From Oligoflexus tunisiensis (GTDB lineage: Bacteria > Bdellovibrionota_B > Oligoflexia > Oligoflexales > Oligoflexaceae): a stretch of 64,000 nucleotides of DNA. The notes under the pieces are model-generated. The model had not been told where the DNA came from. It did no database searches and saw only the letters and a list, made by a program, of their open reading frames with translations. The DNA lies in assembly GCF_001748245.1 (NCBI RefSeq), contig NZ_BDFO01000001.1:6663346-6727345 (forward strand), written 5' to 3'. Each line of letters opens with the position of its first letter. Positions within the stretch are counted from its first letter, which is position 1. Both the position numbers and the translations under genes were made by a program. Of this stretch, positions 7,032 to 16,565 are shown piece by piece.

Positions 7032-10000
7032 ATGATGCCCCGTGCCGGCCGCAATCAGTCAGTTAAATCTGCGCAGCGAGGTGACATGGACTCTTCAATG
7101 GAATCGCCTCATATCCGTATCGGCATGAATGCGTTCGAAAATATTTTTGAAGGTCAGGAATGGCTTTCTGCCACTTTGAACAGTATTGGCGACGCCGTGA
7201 TAGCAACGTCCGCGGCGGCGGATCCCATCATACTCTTCATGAACCCGGCTGCCGAAAGAATGACTGGCTGGAACTTTGATGAAGCCGTAGGCCGCAATGC
7301 CTTGCAGATTTTTCAAATCATAAATCAGACAAGCCGTGAATCGGCCAAAAACCCGATTGAAAGCGTTTTAAGAGAAGGTCAACCTGTCGATCTTGTGGGA
7401 CCTGCTGTCCTTATCGCAAAAAACAGCCGCGAGTTTGTCATTGAGGGCAGTGCCGCTCCCATCCGCAATAATCCGGGCCAGATCAAAGGCGTCGTCGTCA
7501 TCTTCCGTGACGTTACGGCCAAGATTCTGGCCGAGGAGAAGGCTCAGAAGCTCAGCCGCGAAGTGGAATGGGCACGGGAAGACCTCTACGGCTTCTTTAT
7601 GCAGGCACCCATTCCCATGGTGATCATGCTGGGCCCCGACCATCGTTTTGTGCTCGCCAATGAGCCCTATGAACGCTTTGTCGGCCGCAAGGTTGTAGGC
7701 AAAACCGTGGCGGAGGCCTTCCGACCGGAAGAAGCGTCGCCCTTCATTCCCATACTGGACAGGGTGTATAAAACGGGCAAACCCTGGATCGGCAAGGCCA
7801 TGCCCCTCAATATCCCTGACCAAAACGGCGAAATGCAAACGCACTTTGTCAACTTTGGTTATCATCCTTATGTTGCGTCCAATGGCACAATCCAAGGAAT
7901 CCTGGCGATTGTCATTGATGTGACGGAAGAAACTCTGGCCCGACACGCGATCGAGAAAAGCAAAGCGGCTGTCGAAAACGAGCGTGAGAACTTTCGCAAT
8001 CTCTTTCGCTTGTCGCCGGAGGTGGTGTGTATCCTGAAGGGACCGGACCACGTTTTTGAATTTGTCAATGAAGCTCACATCGAGACCCTTGGCTTTGATG
8101 CGACGGGCCAAAGCGTGCACGAGGCCCAACCGGAATCCGTGGAAGTGCACGGCATCCTGGATAGAGTCTTCCGCACCGGAGAGACCGCGCTGCTGCACGA
8201 AATTCCGGTAACGGTGGGCGACCGCATCCGCTATTTCAATGTTACTTACGCAGCAAGACGGGATGAAAGCGGAACCATCGACGGCATCATGATATTGGGC
8301 TCGGAAGTCACCGCTCAGGTTTTGGCGCGGACACAGCTCGTCCGGAGCGAAGCGAATTTCCGGGAGCTGGCGGATGCCTTGCCGGTTATCGTCTGGACAG
8401 CGACGCCGGATGGTTTCGTGGATTGGTACAATGCCTGGTGGTACCAATATTTGGGCCTTCCCCGCGGGACCCGCTGGGATGATCCCGCTACGCTTCCGAT
8501 GCATCCGGATGATGTCGAGCGCACCAATGCACTTTGGTACGAGGTGGTGGCTGCAGGCCAACCCTTTCACATGGAGCAGAGGTTCAGGCGCGGCTCCGAT
8601 GGACAGTATCGCTGGCATCTGGTACGCGGCGTGCCTATCCGGGATGCGAACGGCCGCTTGATTCGTTACGTCGGTGCGAACACGGACATCCATGATCAGA
8701 AAATGCTGGCCGATGAACTGCAGGCGGCCCAAAGCAAGCTTCAAACAGCTCTCCAGGGTGCGGGAATGGGCGCCTGGTACCTTGATCTGGCGTCAGGAAA
8801 GATCACCTATTCGGAAGGCACAGCGGCCATACTCGGAATGCAGGTTCCAGCGGACGATCTTGCGGAATTCATTGAAACGCATATTCATCCTGACGACCAG
8901 GAAGCGCGCTTCATGGTTCTCGAGAGGTGTCTGCGAAACCGGGAGGACTACGCCGATGAATTCCGCATCTTTGATTCCGCGGGCAACATTCGCTTCATCA
9001 TCTCGCGCGCGCGATTGCTTGATGACTCTCAAGGAAACCCGTATGCTCTTACGGGCATTGTGATGGACGTGACCGAACGCAAGCAGCTTGAAGCATCTCT
9101 TTTACAAGCCAAGGAAGCCGCTGAAGCGGCAAACGCAACCAAAACTTCGTTCCTGGCGAATATGAGTCATGAAATCCGAACACCCTTGGGTGCGATTATC
9201 GGTTTTGCGGATCTCCTGAAGGACGAGGATCTTGCTCGCGAGGAACGGACACAGTTCGTCGAGACCATTTCGCGCAATGCCAAGGCCTTGACTCGCATTA
9301 TCGATGACATCCTGGATCTGGCCAAGGTCGAGGCGGGACGGCTTGATGTTGAGGAAATTGAGTTTTCCCTGGTTGACCTTATCCAGGAGGTCATGAATCT
9401 TTTTGAAGATAAAGCCAGGCAGAAGGGTATCGAGTTGCAATTCGGCATCGAGGACGATACCCCTCGCCGTATCATATCGGATCCAACCCGAATCCGGCAG
9501 ATTCTGATCAACCTCGTCGGCAATGCCGTGAAGTTTACCACCAGAGGCAGTGTCGGTATCCAGGTGGCCTCTGCATGGAAAGATCAGGATCGCGCGCAGT
9601 TTGAGATCAAAGTGAGGGATACCGGCATCGGCCTGACGTCCTCCCAGCAGGAGAAGCTGTTTGAACCTTTCGTTCAGGCGGACAACAGCACAACCAGAAA
9701 ATATGGGGGAACGGGTTTGGGCCTTGTGCTCTCGCGGCGGCTCGCCAACGCGCTGGGCGGCAATATCACGATCAGCGACTGCCATGAGGGGCAGGGCTGC
9801 ACCTTTATCATGACATTTGTGGGCGGGATTCCGGTGCGGCTTACGGAACGCCTGGTGAAAAAGGAAAGCGAACCTTTCCGCGTTCCCAACAAACCGGGGC
9901 AGAAGCAGCGCCTCGCTCGCGTTAAAGTGCTTCTGGCTGACGACTCCTCGGACAATCAGTTTTTGGTGTCACGGGTTTTAAAGACTTATGGGGCCACCGT

Positions 10001-10313
10001 GGCTGTGGCCAATGACGGCGAGGAGGCGATCGAGAAAGCCTTGAGTTCCGAATTCGACCTCGTGCTGATGGACATTCAAATGCCCCGTGTGGATGGCTAT
10101 GAGGCGGCCCGGGCTTTGCGTCTAAATGGGTATACGAAGCCCATCATTGCGCTGACGGCTCATGCGATGGTCGAGGAACGGGCGCGCACCCGCGCGGCGG
10201 GTTGCAATAGTCATTTAACCAAGCCTTTGAATAGCCAGGAATTAATCGAAACTATCGAAAAGTTTGTGTATCCGAGGCGACTGCAAGAGGTCGAGCAAGG
10301 CAAACACTTATGA
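7032..10313 (+). CDS. Hybrid histidine kinase, five PAS domains plus receiver
   Basis: A 1093-residue protein without a signal peptide or membrane segment. Approximate layout: PAS1 40-165, PAS2 185-300, PAS3 320-430, PAS4 440-555 (PAS_3 type, WYNAWWYQYLG), PAS5 570-690, HisKA near 705-775 with the phospho-His in ANMSHEIRTPLGAI, HATPase about 815-935 (DTGIGL, GGTGLGLVLSRRL), and receiver 967-1083 (LLADDSSDN acid pair, phospho-Asp in LVLMDIQMP, Lys in LTKPLN). The start could instead be ATG 7086 (MDSSMES, GAGG 4 bases upstream). It heads a rightward run with the STAS-like protein (4-bp overlap) and the 7TM-CheA-like protein. That suggests a phosphorelay between this receiver and the Hpt domain downstream. 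Confidence 0.9.
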   Translation: MMPRAGRNQSVKSAQRGDMDSSMESPHIRIGMNAFENIFEGQEWLSATLNSIGDAVIATSAAADPIILFMNPAAERMTGWNFDEAVGRNALQIFQIINQTSRESAKNPIESVLREGQPVDLVGPAVLIAKNSREFVIEGSAAPIRNNPGQIKGVVVIFRDVTAKILAEEKAQKLSREVEWAREDLYGFFMQAPIPMVIMLGPDHRFVLANEPYERFVGRKVVGKTVAEAFRPEEASPFIPILDRVYKTGKPWIGKAMPLNIPDQNGEMQTHFVNFGYHPYVASNGTIQGILAIVIDVTEETLARHAIEKSKAAVENERENFRNLFRLSPEVVCILKGPDHVFEFVNEAHIETLGFDATGQSVHEAQPESVEVHGILDRVFRTGETALLHEIPVTVGDRIRYFNVTYAARRDESGTIDGIMILGSEVTAQVLARTQLVRSEANFRELADALPVIVWTATPDGFVDWYNAWWYQYLGLPRGTRWDDPATLPMHPDDVERTNALWYEVVAAGQPFHMEQRFRRGSDGQYRWHLVRGVPIRDANGRLIRYVGANTDIHDQKMLADELQAAQSKLQTALQGAGMGAWYLDLASGKITYSEGTAAILGMQVPADDLAEFIETHIHPDDQEARFMVLERCLRNREDYADEFRIFDSAGNIRFIISRARLLDDSQGNPYALTGIVMDVTERKQLEASLLQAKEAAEAANATKTSFLANMSHEIRTPLGAIIGFADLLKDEDLAREERTQFVETISRNAKALTRIIDDILDLAKVEAGRLDVEEIEFSLVDLIQEVMNLFEDKARQKGIELQFGIEDDTPRRIISDPTRIRQILINLVGNAVKFTTRGSVGIQVASAWKDQDRAQFEIKVRDTGIGLTSSQQEKLFEPFVQADNSTTRKYGGTGLGLVLSRRLANALGGNITISDCHEGQGCTFIMTFVGGIPVRLTERLVKKESEPFRVPNKPGQKQRLARVKVLLADDSSDNQFLVSRVLKTYGATVAVANDGEEAIEKALSSEFDLVLMDIQMPRVDGYEAARALRLNGYTKPIIALTAHAMVEERARTRAAGCNSHLTKPLNSQELIETIEKFVYPRRLQEVEQGKHL

Positions 10314-10684
10314 GTCCAAATCACATAGGGAAAGACATGAATAATCAGCTTTGGGTCGAGCCGGTTGGTAACATTATCGTGGCGCGTATCAGAGGAGTGC
10401 CGACGGAAGCCGTTCTTCGTGATGCTCAAACCCAGATTATCCAACTGGTGAAGGATACCGAGCAGGCTCGCGTGCTGTATGATGCGCTTGAAATGGAAGC
10501 GCCTCCTGTGGAAGTTCCACTCTCCCAGTGGAAGCTGGATCAGGAGATTGCACCGATTCGGTTACGCCGGGCGATCGTCGTTCCCAATACCAGAATCGCT
10601 TATCTGGCAAGGCTTGCTTTTAATGATGATCACCGCGTTTTTTACAATGACCTGGCGTCCGCCATTGCCTGGCTGAATGCATGA
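10310..10684 (+). CDS. Small STAS/SpoIIAA-like protein
   Basis: A 124-residue protein (115 if it starts at ATG 10337, which has AGGGAAAG upstream). It begins WVEPVGNIIVARIRGVPT and alternates strands and helices (VLYDALEMEAPP, ARLAFNDDHRVFYNDL, ASAIAWL at the end). This resembles the SpoIIAA-like/STAS group of small alpha/beta proteins found beside kinases. No phospho-Ser motif typical of anti-sigma antagonists is clear, so the family call is tentative. It is translationally coupled to the hybrid kinase (ATGA overlap) and directly upstream of the 7TM-CheA-like gene, so it probably belongs to that pathway. Confidence 0.55.
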   Translation: MSPNHIGKDMNNQLWVEPVGNIIVARIRGVPTEAVLRDAQTQIIQLVKDTEQARVLYDALEMEAPPVEVPLSQWKLDQEIAPIRLRRAIVVPNTRIAYLARLAFNDDHRVFYNDLASAIAWLNA

Positions 10685-10757
10685 TACGAAAGACAGCTCA
10701 TGTTGTCGCCCCATGTGCCGATCAGGATTCGGACCGTCAGGAGGAATATCACAGCAC

Positions 10758-13559
10758 TTGGAAAAAATAAAATCAGCCCTGCTTATTGCAATCCTTTCGC
10801 TTGGATTTTTCCCGGCGTCGGGTCTTGTCGGTCAGGTCAGGATTGACCAGAATCCTGAAAAAATGCCTCTGGCAGGCCATACCCAGTATCTGATGGACCA
10901 CCAGGAGCTGAAGGATGAGCAGGTTTATTCGGGACAGGTGGATGCCTTATTCCAACCGATTCAGAATCCCAACTTCGCGTTCTCGAAGGAACCCATATGG
11001 TTCCTGCTGACCGTCACCAACCCCAGTCCCCAGGACGTCACCTGGATTCTCAGTTTCCCCTATTCCCTCCTCGACGAGGTGATTCTTTACTATCGTGATG
11101 ATGCTCAGCAGATCCAGACTCAAATCAGTGGCGATGGCATACCCGCCAGCCAAAGGGTTCAACCCAGCCGGGATATCACGTTTAACCTGAAGGAACCACC
11201 GGACAGCACCCGAAAGTATTACATCCGCATCAAGAGCGGGAGCAGTCTTCAGCTCGCCCACTTCGCCTATACAGAGTCCGCTCATGATCGAGCCGCGATT
11301 CTTGAAACATTGATCTATGCGCTGTTCTTCGGCAGCTTCATCGCCATGGGAATTTACAATCTTTCCATCGCCGCTTCCACAAGGTCCAAGCAGTATTTCG
11401 TCTATAGCGTGCTCGTGATCCTCTCAGTCATCCGGGAAAGCTATCTTGCCGGCATGGGCTACAAGTTCGTCTGGCCCGAGCATCCTGTGCTGAATGAATA
11501 TATCGGCATCTTCTCCATGGCGATCAGCATCAGTCTGGTCAACGCCTTCGTCATGGATTTCCTCGTTCTAAAGACGAAAGCTCCGGTCCATTACCGTATC
11601 CTGCAAGCCGGCTTTTTCATTTCCCTGGCTTATCTCCCCCTCTTTCCCTTTTTGGGTTATTCCTTCATTATCAAACCTCTCACTCTGCAGGTCCTGATCA
11701 ATTCGATCATCATCCTCATCATCTCGATGATTCACCTGCGGAAGGGCTACAAGGCCGCACGATATCTGATCGTGGCCTGGATTTTCGCACTCAGTGGCTG
11801 GATGGTGACAGCCATTGCAGCTCACGGGGCGCTTTCAACGTCTCCGTTCACCATCTATGCGAACGTAATCGGTCAATTCTTTGAGATCATCTTCCTGTCC
11901 TTCGCTCTGTCGGACAAGATCAATACTCTGCGCTGGGAAAAAAATCAGGCCATACGGGCTTTGAACAAGGGCCTCGAAAAGGAAGTCCGCGAGAAAACGC
12001 AGGACATTCAATCCATCCTGGATTCCATTCCCCTCGGCATCCTGAAGATCGATGGTGAAGGCAAACTGCGGAAGGGCCACTCCAAATTCATGGAGCAGCT
12101 CATCAGGAAGGTGATTCTTCACAATGACACGCATGAATTGAAGGAAGGCCAGGGCATCAAGGAAATCCTTCTGTCCCGTTCCAATTTGCGTACTGACGAC
12201 ATTGCGATGATCATGAACATTCTGTCCACCGCGGTGGGCGAAAGCGAGACACAGTGGGGAATCAATGCAGGACTTCTGCCGGATCAACTGGAATGCAGTG
12301 GCCGGATCTTCGAGCTGATCTGGTCTCCGATTTATTCTGCCGAAAATGGCCAGATTCAGGATGTGCTCCTGGTGATCAAGGATGTGACGGACTTAAGGAA
12401 AATCGAGATCGAGAGCGAACGCTCCCGGCGCGAGAACGAGATGATCATCCGGATCGTCAAAACCAGGAGCGCGGATTTTCAGGGCTTCATTCTCAACATA
12501 CAAACCTGTCTCGACATCATCAGGAAGGTGTTTTTCAAGAGCACTCTGAATCCGGATGCCGATGATGTGGAAGAAATTTGGCGGCGCCTGCACACGTTGA
12601 AAGGTGTTTCACGAGCTCTGGGCTTCAAGGAAATCTCGACTCAGATCCATGAAGCCGAAACCTGTCTGCACGAATTCGAAGGCCTGACCAAAGCCAATAC
12701 GGGTCAAAGCATCGAAGTTTTCAAACAGATCGTTTCCACCATTGCTGCGGAAATTGCGGAATATCAGCGGATCGATCAGGACGTTCTCAAAAGAAGCGGG
12801 GGGCAGCTCTTTGATATCTCTTCAGCGGATCTGGCGGGCAAGGTGGACAGTCTGGAGCGGCTTGTGAAGTCCCCGGAGATTTCCAGGGAGGCCCTCCTCG
12901 CCAGGGTCCATGATCTCAAGGCCATGTACCGGGATTCGTTCGCGCGGATTGCCAGAAGCCAGATGACGGCCCTGAAAAAGATATCCGAAGGGCTGGGCAA
13001 AAGCCTGCCCATGCTGATTATTGATGAATCCCCCTGCCTCTTTGATGAACCTTCCAAGCAGCTGCTGAGTTCCATTTTGATGCATCTCTTCCGCAACTCC
13101 CTGGATCACGGGATCGAAAGTCCCGAGGAAAGACAGCGCAAGGGCAAGAGGATCGAAGGGTCCATCTTCCTGCAACTCGAGGAGACGGACACCCGTATCA
13201 TGATCCATTATAAGGACGACGGAAGAGGACTCAACATTGAGAAGATCAGGCTCAAAGCGCTGGAGAAGGGGTTGATCAGGATGAGCGACGCCCCGAAACT
13301 GGCGGAACTCGCCGGCCTGGTCCTGGTTTCAGGTTTCTCGACAGCGGACAAGATCACCGAAATATCCGGTCGTGGCGTCGGCATGGATGCCGTCCGCATG
13401 AGTCTGGAGAATGTCGGAGGTCGCATTGAGATCATCCTGGATGAGCCTTCCGCTCTCAAGGAAACCTCATTTGCGAGTTTTCGTTTCGTTATCCATTTTC
13501 CCAAGCATGTCCCCGATCGGGTGAGTGAAACCAGTCCCGATAAATTATCTGTGGCCTGA
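10758..13559 (+). CDS. 7TM-DISM receptor fused to Hpt and CheA-like kinase core
   Basis: About 933 residues from a TTG start at 10758. The start is decided by AGGAGG at 10739-10744 and by a signal peptide that then begins at residue 1 (EKIKSALLIAILSLGFF). An ATG at 10677 would put 27 odd residues in front. Order: signal peptide, 7TMR-DISMED2-type periplasmic domain about 40-170, seven membrane helices about 180-390, coiled coil, PAS-like 410-540, Hpt near 612 (RRLHTLKGVSRALG), then a CheA-type ATPase (HLFRNSLDHGIESPEER near 775; DDGRGL; GFSTADKITEISGRGVGM). The chain ends there: no CheW-binding P5 domain and no receiver. So a membrane receptor and kinase core are one protein. Its paralogue is at 36409-39195. 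Confidence 0.88.
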   Translation: MEKIKSALLIAILSLGFFPASGLVGQVRIDQNPEKMPLAGHTQYLMDHQELKDEQVYSGQVDALFQPIQNPNFAFSKEPIWFLLTVTNPSPQDVTWILSFPYSLLDEVILYYRDDAQQIQTQISGDGIPASQRVQPSRDITFNLKEPPDSTRKYYIRIKSGSSLQLAHFAYTESAHDRAAILETLIYALFFGSFIAMGIYNLSIAASTRSKQYFVYSVLVILSVIRESYLAGMGYKFVWPEHPVLNEYIGIFSMAISISLVNAFVMDFLVLKTKAPVHYRILQAGFFISLAYLPLFPFLGYSFIIKPLTLQVLINSIIILIISMIHLRKGYKAARYLIVAWIFALSGWMVTAIAAHGALSTSPFTIYANVIGQFFEIIFLSFALSDKINTLRWEKNQAIRALNKGLEKEVREKTQDIQSILDSIPLGILKIDGEGKLRKGHSKFMEQLIRKVILHNDTHELKEGQGIKEILLSRSNLRTDDIAMIMNILSTAVGESETQWGINAGLLPDQLECSGRIFELIWSPIYSAENGQIQDVLLVIKDVTDLRKIEIESERSRRENEMIIRIVKTRSADFQGFILNIQTCLDIIRKVFFKSTLNPDADDVEEIWRRLHTLKGVSRALGFKEISTQIHEAETCLHEFEGLTKANTGQSIEVFKQIVSTIAAEIAEYQRIDQDVLKRSGGQLFDISSADLAGKVDSLERLVKSPEISREALLARVHDLKAMYRDSFARIARSQMTALKKISEGLGKSLPMLIIDESPCLFDEPSKQLLSSILMHLFRNSLDHGIESPEERQRKGKRIEGSIFLQLEETDTRIMIHYKDDGRGLNIEKIRLKALEKGLIRMSDAPKLAELAGLVLVSGFSTADKITEISGRGVGMDAVRMSLENVGGRIEIILDEPSALKETSFASFRFVIHFPKHVPDRVSETSPDKLSVA

Positions 13560-13784
13560 CGATTCACTCTCAACGTCTGTGATTTTCACGTTCAACGTCA
13601 TGCGCAAATCCGGGAAGCAGGTTCTTCGAAAACAAAGAACCCGCGCCGGAATCCAAACAATCTCCCAAATATTTTCACGATATAGAGCATGGCAGGTTCC
13701 TTGCTATTGCGAACGCGCTGTTCGCGTGGCATCAATCCTCGCGGGCAGGACGCAGACGGATCTCCTGAATTATTCGAGGTTGAC

Positions 13785-14348
13785 ATGCAGGCGGCCACAA
13801 GGCACGAGGACTTGAATCTTGTTTTCCAACAGCTCTATGCGAATCATGCTTCCATGGTTCGCAATGTTGTGCGGCTCTTTAATTTTCGGGATGCGGCGGC
13901 CGACGATCTGGTTCAGGATATTTTCTTTCTGGCCTGGAATAATTTGACAAGACTCAAGGACAGGAGCGCCTTGCCGGGCTGGTTGCATGCGATCGCACGC
14001 AATCAATGCATCAACGCCATCCGATCCCAGAAAGTGCAACAGAAGTACCTTGTGCCTATGGACGAACTGAACCTCGAAGCGGAATCACCTGAAAGCCGCA
14101 AATTCTTCGAAGTCAGCCTTTTGCAATTTGAGGAGCACATGCAGGTCCTGGAGGATCTGATCCACAATCATGATGATCCCACCCGCCGGGCCGTCGCCAC
14201 ACTGTTTTACCTCGAGCATAAGCCCGTCAAGGACATCGCCCAGAGCCTCCAGATGAAGAGCAACACGGTCCTGTCTCATTTGCGCCGCTTTCGTCTTATC
14301 GTCACGAAGACCATGCAACAATGGATGGAGGAAAACGCGCGGAATTGA
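13785..14348 (+). CDS. ECF-type RNA polymerase sigma factor
   Basis: A 187-residue sigma70-family protein. Region 2 is LYANHASMVRNVVRLFNF to DDLVQDIFFLAWNNL and LPGWLHAIARNQCINAIRS. Region 4 is ATLFYLEHKPVKDIAQSLQ, then MKSNTVLSHLRRFRLIV, the DNA-recognition helix. Regions 1 and 3 are absent, which is the ECF pattern. ATG 13785 is preferred (GAGG 5 bases upstream); a frame back to 13689 adds a basic stretch without homology. No anti-sigma factor is adjacent; the next gene is a small ABA-sandwich protein. An inverted repeat GCGAAC-5-GTTCGC lies 60 bp upstream. Confidence 0.88.
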   Translation: MQAATRHEDLNLVFQQLYANHASMVRNVVRLFNFRDAAADDLVQDIFFLAWNNLTRLKDRSALPGWLHAIARNQCINAIRSQKVQQKYLVPMDELNLEAESPESRKFFEVSLLQFEEHMQVLEDLIHNHDDPTRRAVATLFYLEHKPVKDIAQSLQMKSNTVLSHLRRFRLIVTKTMQQWMEENARN

Positions 14349-14446
14349 GACAAATAATCCCCCTCGGACTGCGCACTGGACTTGCCATTGTGTACAGGTT
14401 AGATTCTTTCCGTTTCTGGAATCTGTCCACTACAAGGCGACAACAA

Positions 14447-14839
14447 ATGAAAAAGAGCCGGGAGATCGATATTTTTATGGCCAGCAAGGTGCTGGGTCAT
14501 GAGGTTTTTCATGAAGAAACCGGGGAAATTCGTGAGCAGCTCCCATCCGGCCAGTCCCGCCCTTTGCGGGCCTACAGTCAGGACATCGCAGCGGCCTGGG
14601 AAATCGTGGAAAAACTGGGGATTACGCTCCTGCCTGTGGAAGATGGCTGGTTTGCCATGGTAGGCGAAAAGCGCGGTTGGTCGAGTCCGGCGGAATTTTT
14701 GCGCTATCTTCAGAGGGCGGACTTTGTCCATTCCGGAGCGGCTCTGGGCGACAAGGCCCCCATGACCATCTGCATGGCGGCGATGAAAGCGCTCGAACAC
14801 CGTCCGGATGCAACTCCGGACGGAACGGCTCTCAGCTGA
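14447..14839 (+). CDS. Phage ABA sandwich domain (BC1872-like) protein
   Basis: A 130-residue protein. The body has IDIFMASKVLGHEV at the start, YSQDIAAAWEIVEKLGI in the middle and APMTICMAAMKALEH at the end. This is the arrangement of the BC1872/phage ABA-sandwich family: Asp plus Ala-rich helix, variable middle, and a final helix with ICxAAxKAL. Members are small phage and bacterial proteins of unknown role. Start at 14447 (AAGGCG upstream) is preferred over 14321, which would overlap the sigma factor gene. No other phage gene is present, so it seems a captured single gene. Cotranscription with the sigma factor is possible (98-bp gap). Confidence 0.6.
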   Translation: MKKSREIDIFMASKVLGHEVFHEETGEIREQLPSGQSRPLRAYSQDIAAAWEIVEKLGITLLPVEDGWFAMVGEKRGWSSPAEFLRYLQRADFVHSGAALGDKAPMTICMAAMKALEHRPDATPDGTALS

Positions 14840-15002
14840 ATCAGGGGAGATTCCCAGGAACCTCCCCCCACGTCAGAACCTGGACCGGCTCCTGGGCACG
14901 ATGGACCTTGAGGCATCCTGTGTCCTGGTTGGTCCAGACCCGGGAAGAGGACGTCCGAACCGCAATTTTACGGCCTGGGGCACCCCTTTTCTGCAATCCG
15001 GA

Positions 15003-15407
15003 TCAGGAACGCGATCGCCCCTTCGCCGCGCCGCTGCCATAGGGCCTTGTGAGAATTTCCAGATAATTGCCCGACGGATCCATGAAGTAAACTCCACGGC
15101 CACCGTCATTCGTATTGATTTCTCCGGGACGCTGCGCCCCGGGATCAGCCCAGTATTGCAGGCCGCGTTTTTGAATCCGGGCAAAAATCGCGTCAAAGTC
15201 ATCTTCACTGACCAGAAACGCATAGTGCTGCGGCGTGAATTCCTCATCCGTGGAAAGAAAATCCAGACTCACACCATTGGCGGTTCGTACCACCTGAAAA
15301 TGATAAAAGGTTTCGGGTTTCGGAAGGCCCAGAATTTCAGCCATGAACGCGGCGGATTCATGCTTGTCGCGTGCATGGACGATGGTATGGTTCAATTCAA
15401 TGCTCAT
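15003..15407 (-). CDS. VOC (glyoxalase/dioxygenase fold) protein
   Basis: A 134-residue protein with the VOC betaalphabetabetabeta pattern: ELNHTIVHARDKHESAAF at the start, HYAFLVSEDDFDAIFARI in the middle, GRGVYFMDPSGNYLEILT at the end. The metal-site residues typical of the fold are visible: His in the first strand, His in PQHYAF, Glu in YLEILT. Members open or isomerise small molecules or bind drugs; no substrate is clear. Its ATG overlaps the end of the YdjM-like gene by 4 bp on the minus strand, so the two are translationally coupled. Confidence 0.8.
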   Translation of the reverse strand: MSIELNHTIVHARDKHESAAFMAEILGLPKPETFYHFQVVRTANGVSLDFLSTDEEFTPQHYAFLVSEDDFDAIFARIQKRGLQYWADPGAQRPGEINTNDGGRGVYFMDPSGNYLEILTRPYGSGAAKGRSRS

Positions 15408-16507
15408 AACTCACCTCGGTTGATAAAGGTTTCCACCAAGCCGATGCCCTCAGCACGATCCTGATCCGGACGCACGTAGCGCAGATCGCGGATGATGACC
15501 CGATACCCGCTGGCGGCCTCCTGGATTTCATAAACAGGATAACGAGCCCAGTTGATAAAGCCACGAATTTCAGGCTGGGCGCGAGCGAGCTGGATAATGG
15601 GATCCGGCTGTGGCCGGGGCACAGGTTCATAACGCTCCACGATCGCGTCGTGATCCAGCACCGGCACACGCAGACCATAATAATGCGTGGCGGTCACGGC
15701 CACGACTTCCCGATGAAAGGGATTGGCGGGCAATGGACCGGTCATGATATCAGTCAGGGTTTCACCATAATGGGCCAGGACCCAGTCCTGCGCCTTGTCC
15801 TGGATGCGGCGGTTGCCCACCTTCATCAGCCCCAGATAGATCCCAAACGCGGCCAGACACCCAAGGGCCACCTTGCGATTGCGGGTCGGGGAGATGCCGC
15901 GGCGGCGAACGATGACGATCCCGGCGATGCCGATCCACCATAGAAATTTCGCTGGAAGAGGTACCAAGGCCGTTGCGGTCACAAGAGTGGAGGCCCCGAG
16001 GCCGAGGATGAGCCAAAGCCATTGACTCCAGCGCGTCGGTGACCAGGCAAAGACTGCGGAAGCTCCCATGAGGAGCCACATCCAGGCATCAATAATAAAA
16101 AGTGTGTCCCCATAAAACCAGCGGCCATGGAATGGCATCAGCAGGCGAACGCCGTAGGTATTCAGCCAATCGAGGTAGGGATGACTCAGCACGCCGATGA
16201 AGGCGAGCAGAAGAATCAGTCCAGGTCGAACGGGTTGCCGGGCAGGATCGCGGCGCCGCCGAATGAAGCGGTCATAAGCCAGGATCCCCGCGCAAAGGAG
16301 AAACGGGAACAAAGCCTGAGCCAGGATCCCATGGGTCACGCCGCGGCGATGTTCAAGGGCCGTGTCCGAACCGAAAAAACTCATGACCCCATCGATATCG
16401 GGCAGGTTTGCTCCGATGATTAACGTTGCTGTGGCAAGCGGTGTCAGCCTCTTCAGACCCGTCTGGGCCAGCGTGGCTCCGGCAAGAGTATGGGCGATCG
16501 GATCCAA
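15404..16507 (-). CDS. YdjM/LexA-binding family membrane hydrolase-like protein
   Basis: A 367-residue inner-membrane protein. It opens with MDPIAHTLAGATLAQTGL and GANLPDIDGV, then EHRRGVTHGILAQ: the His/Asp pattern (H, D, D, H) of the YdjM/metal-dependent hydrolase family PF04307. Several membrane helices follow (residues about 62-80, 95-113, 135-205, 207-225). The last third, residues 235-367, is a soluble domain typical of the longer version. The E. coli member is a DNA-damage-induced membrane protein; enzymatic function is unproven. Second gene of a minus-strand run PhoD, this gene, VOC. Confidence 0.8.
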   Translation of the reverse strand: MDPIAHTLAGATLAQTGLKRLTPLATATLIIGANLPDIDGVMSFFGSDTALEHRRGVTHGILAQALFPFLLCAGILAYDRFIRRRRDPARQPVRPGLILLLAFIGVLSHPYLDWLNTYGVRLLMPFHGRWFYGDTLFIIDAWMWLLMGASAVFAWSPTRWSQWLWLILGLGASTLVTATALVPLPAKFLWWIGIAGIVIVRRRGISPTRNRKVALGCLAAFGIYLGLMKVGNRRIQDKAQDWVLAHYGETLTDIMTGPLPANPFHREVVAVTATHYYGLRVPVLDHDAIVERYEPVPRPQPDPIIQLARAQPEIRGFINWARYPVYEIQEAASGYRVIIRDLRYVRPDQDRAEGIGLVETFINRGEL

Positions 16508-16565
16508 AGGCTATCCTCCACAGGCTGAACATGGATAAGGGCCGATTCCTGGCCCATGACTTCCA

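Noticed and set aside
7368..8744. 458-codon minus-strand frame inside the five-PAS kinase gene
   Set aside because: It has no recognisable domain, and the plus strand is unambiguously coding through PAS domains.
13709..13725. Dyad GCGAAC-5-GTTCGC upstream of the ECF sigma gene
   Set aside because: Six-base arms are common by chance in this GC-rich DNA; kept only as a note in the gene entry.
14447..14839. Possible prophage remnant around the ABA-sandwich gene
   Set aside because: No integrase, terminase, capsid or att repeat nearby; a single captured gene explains it.
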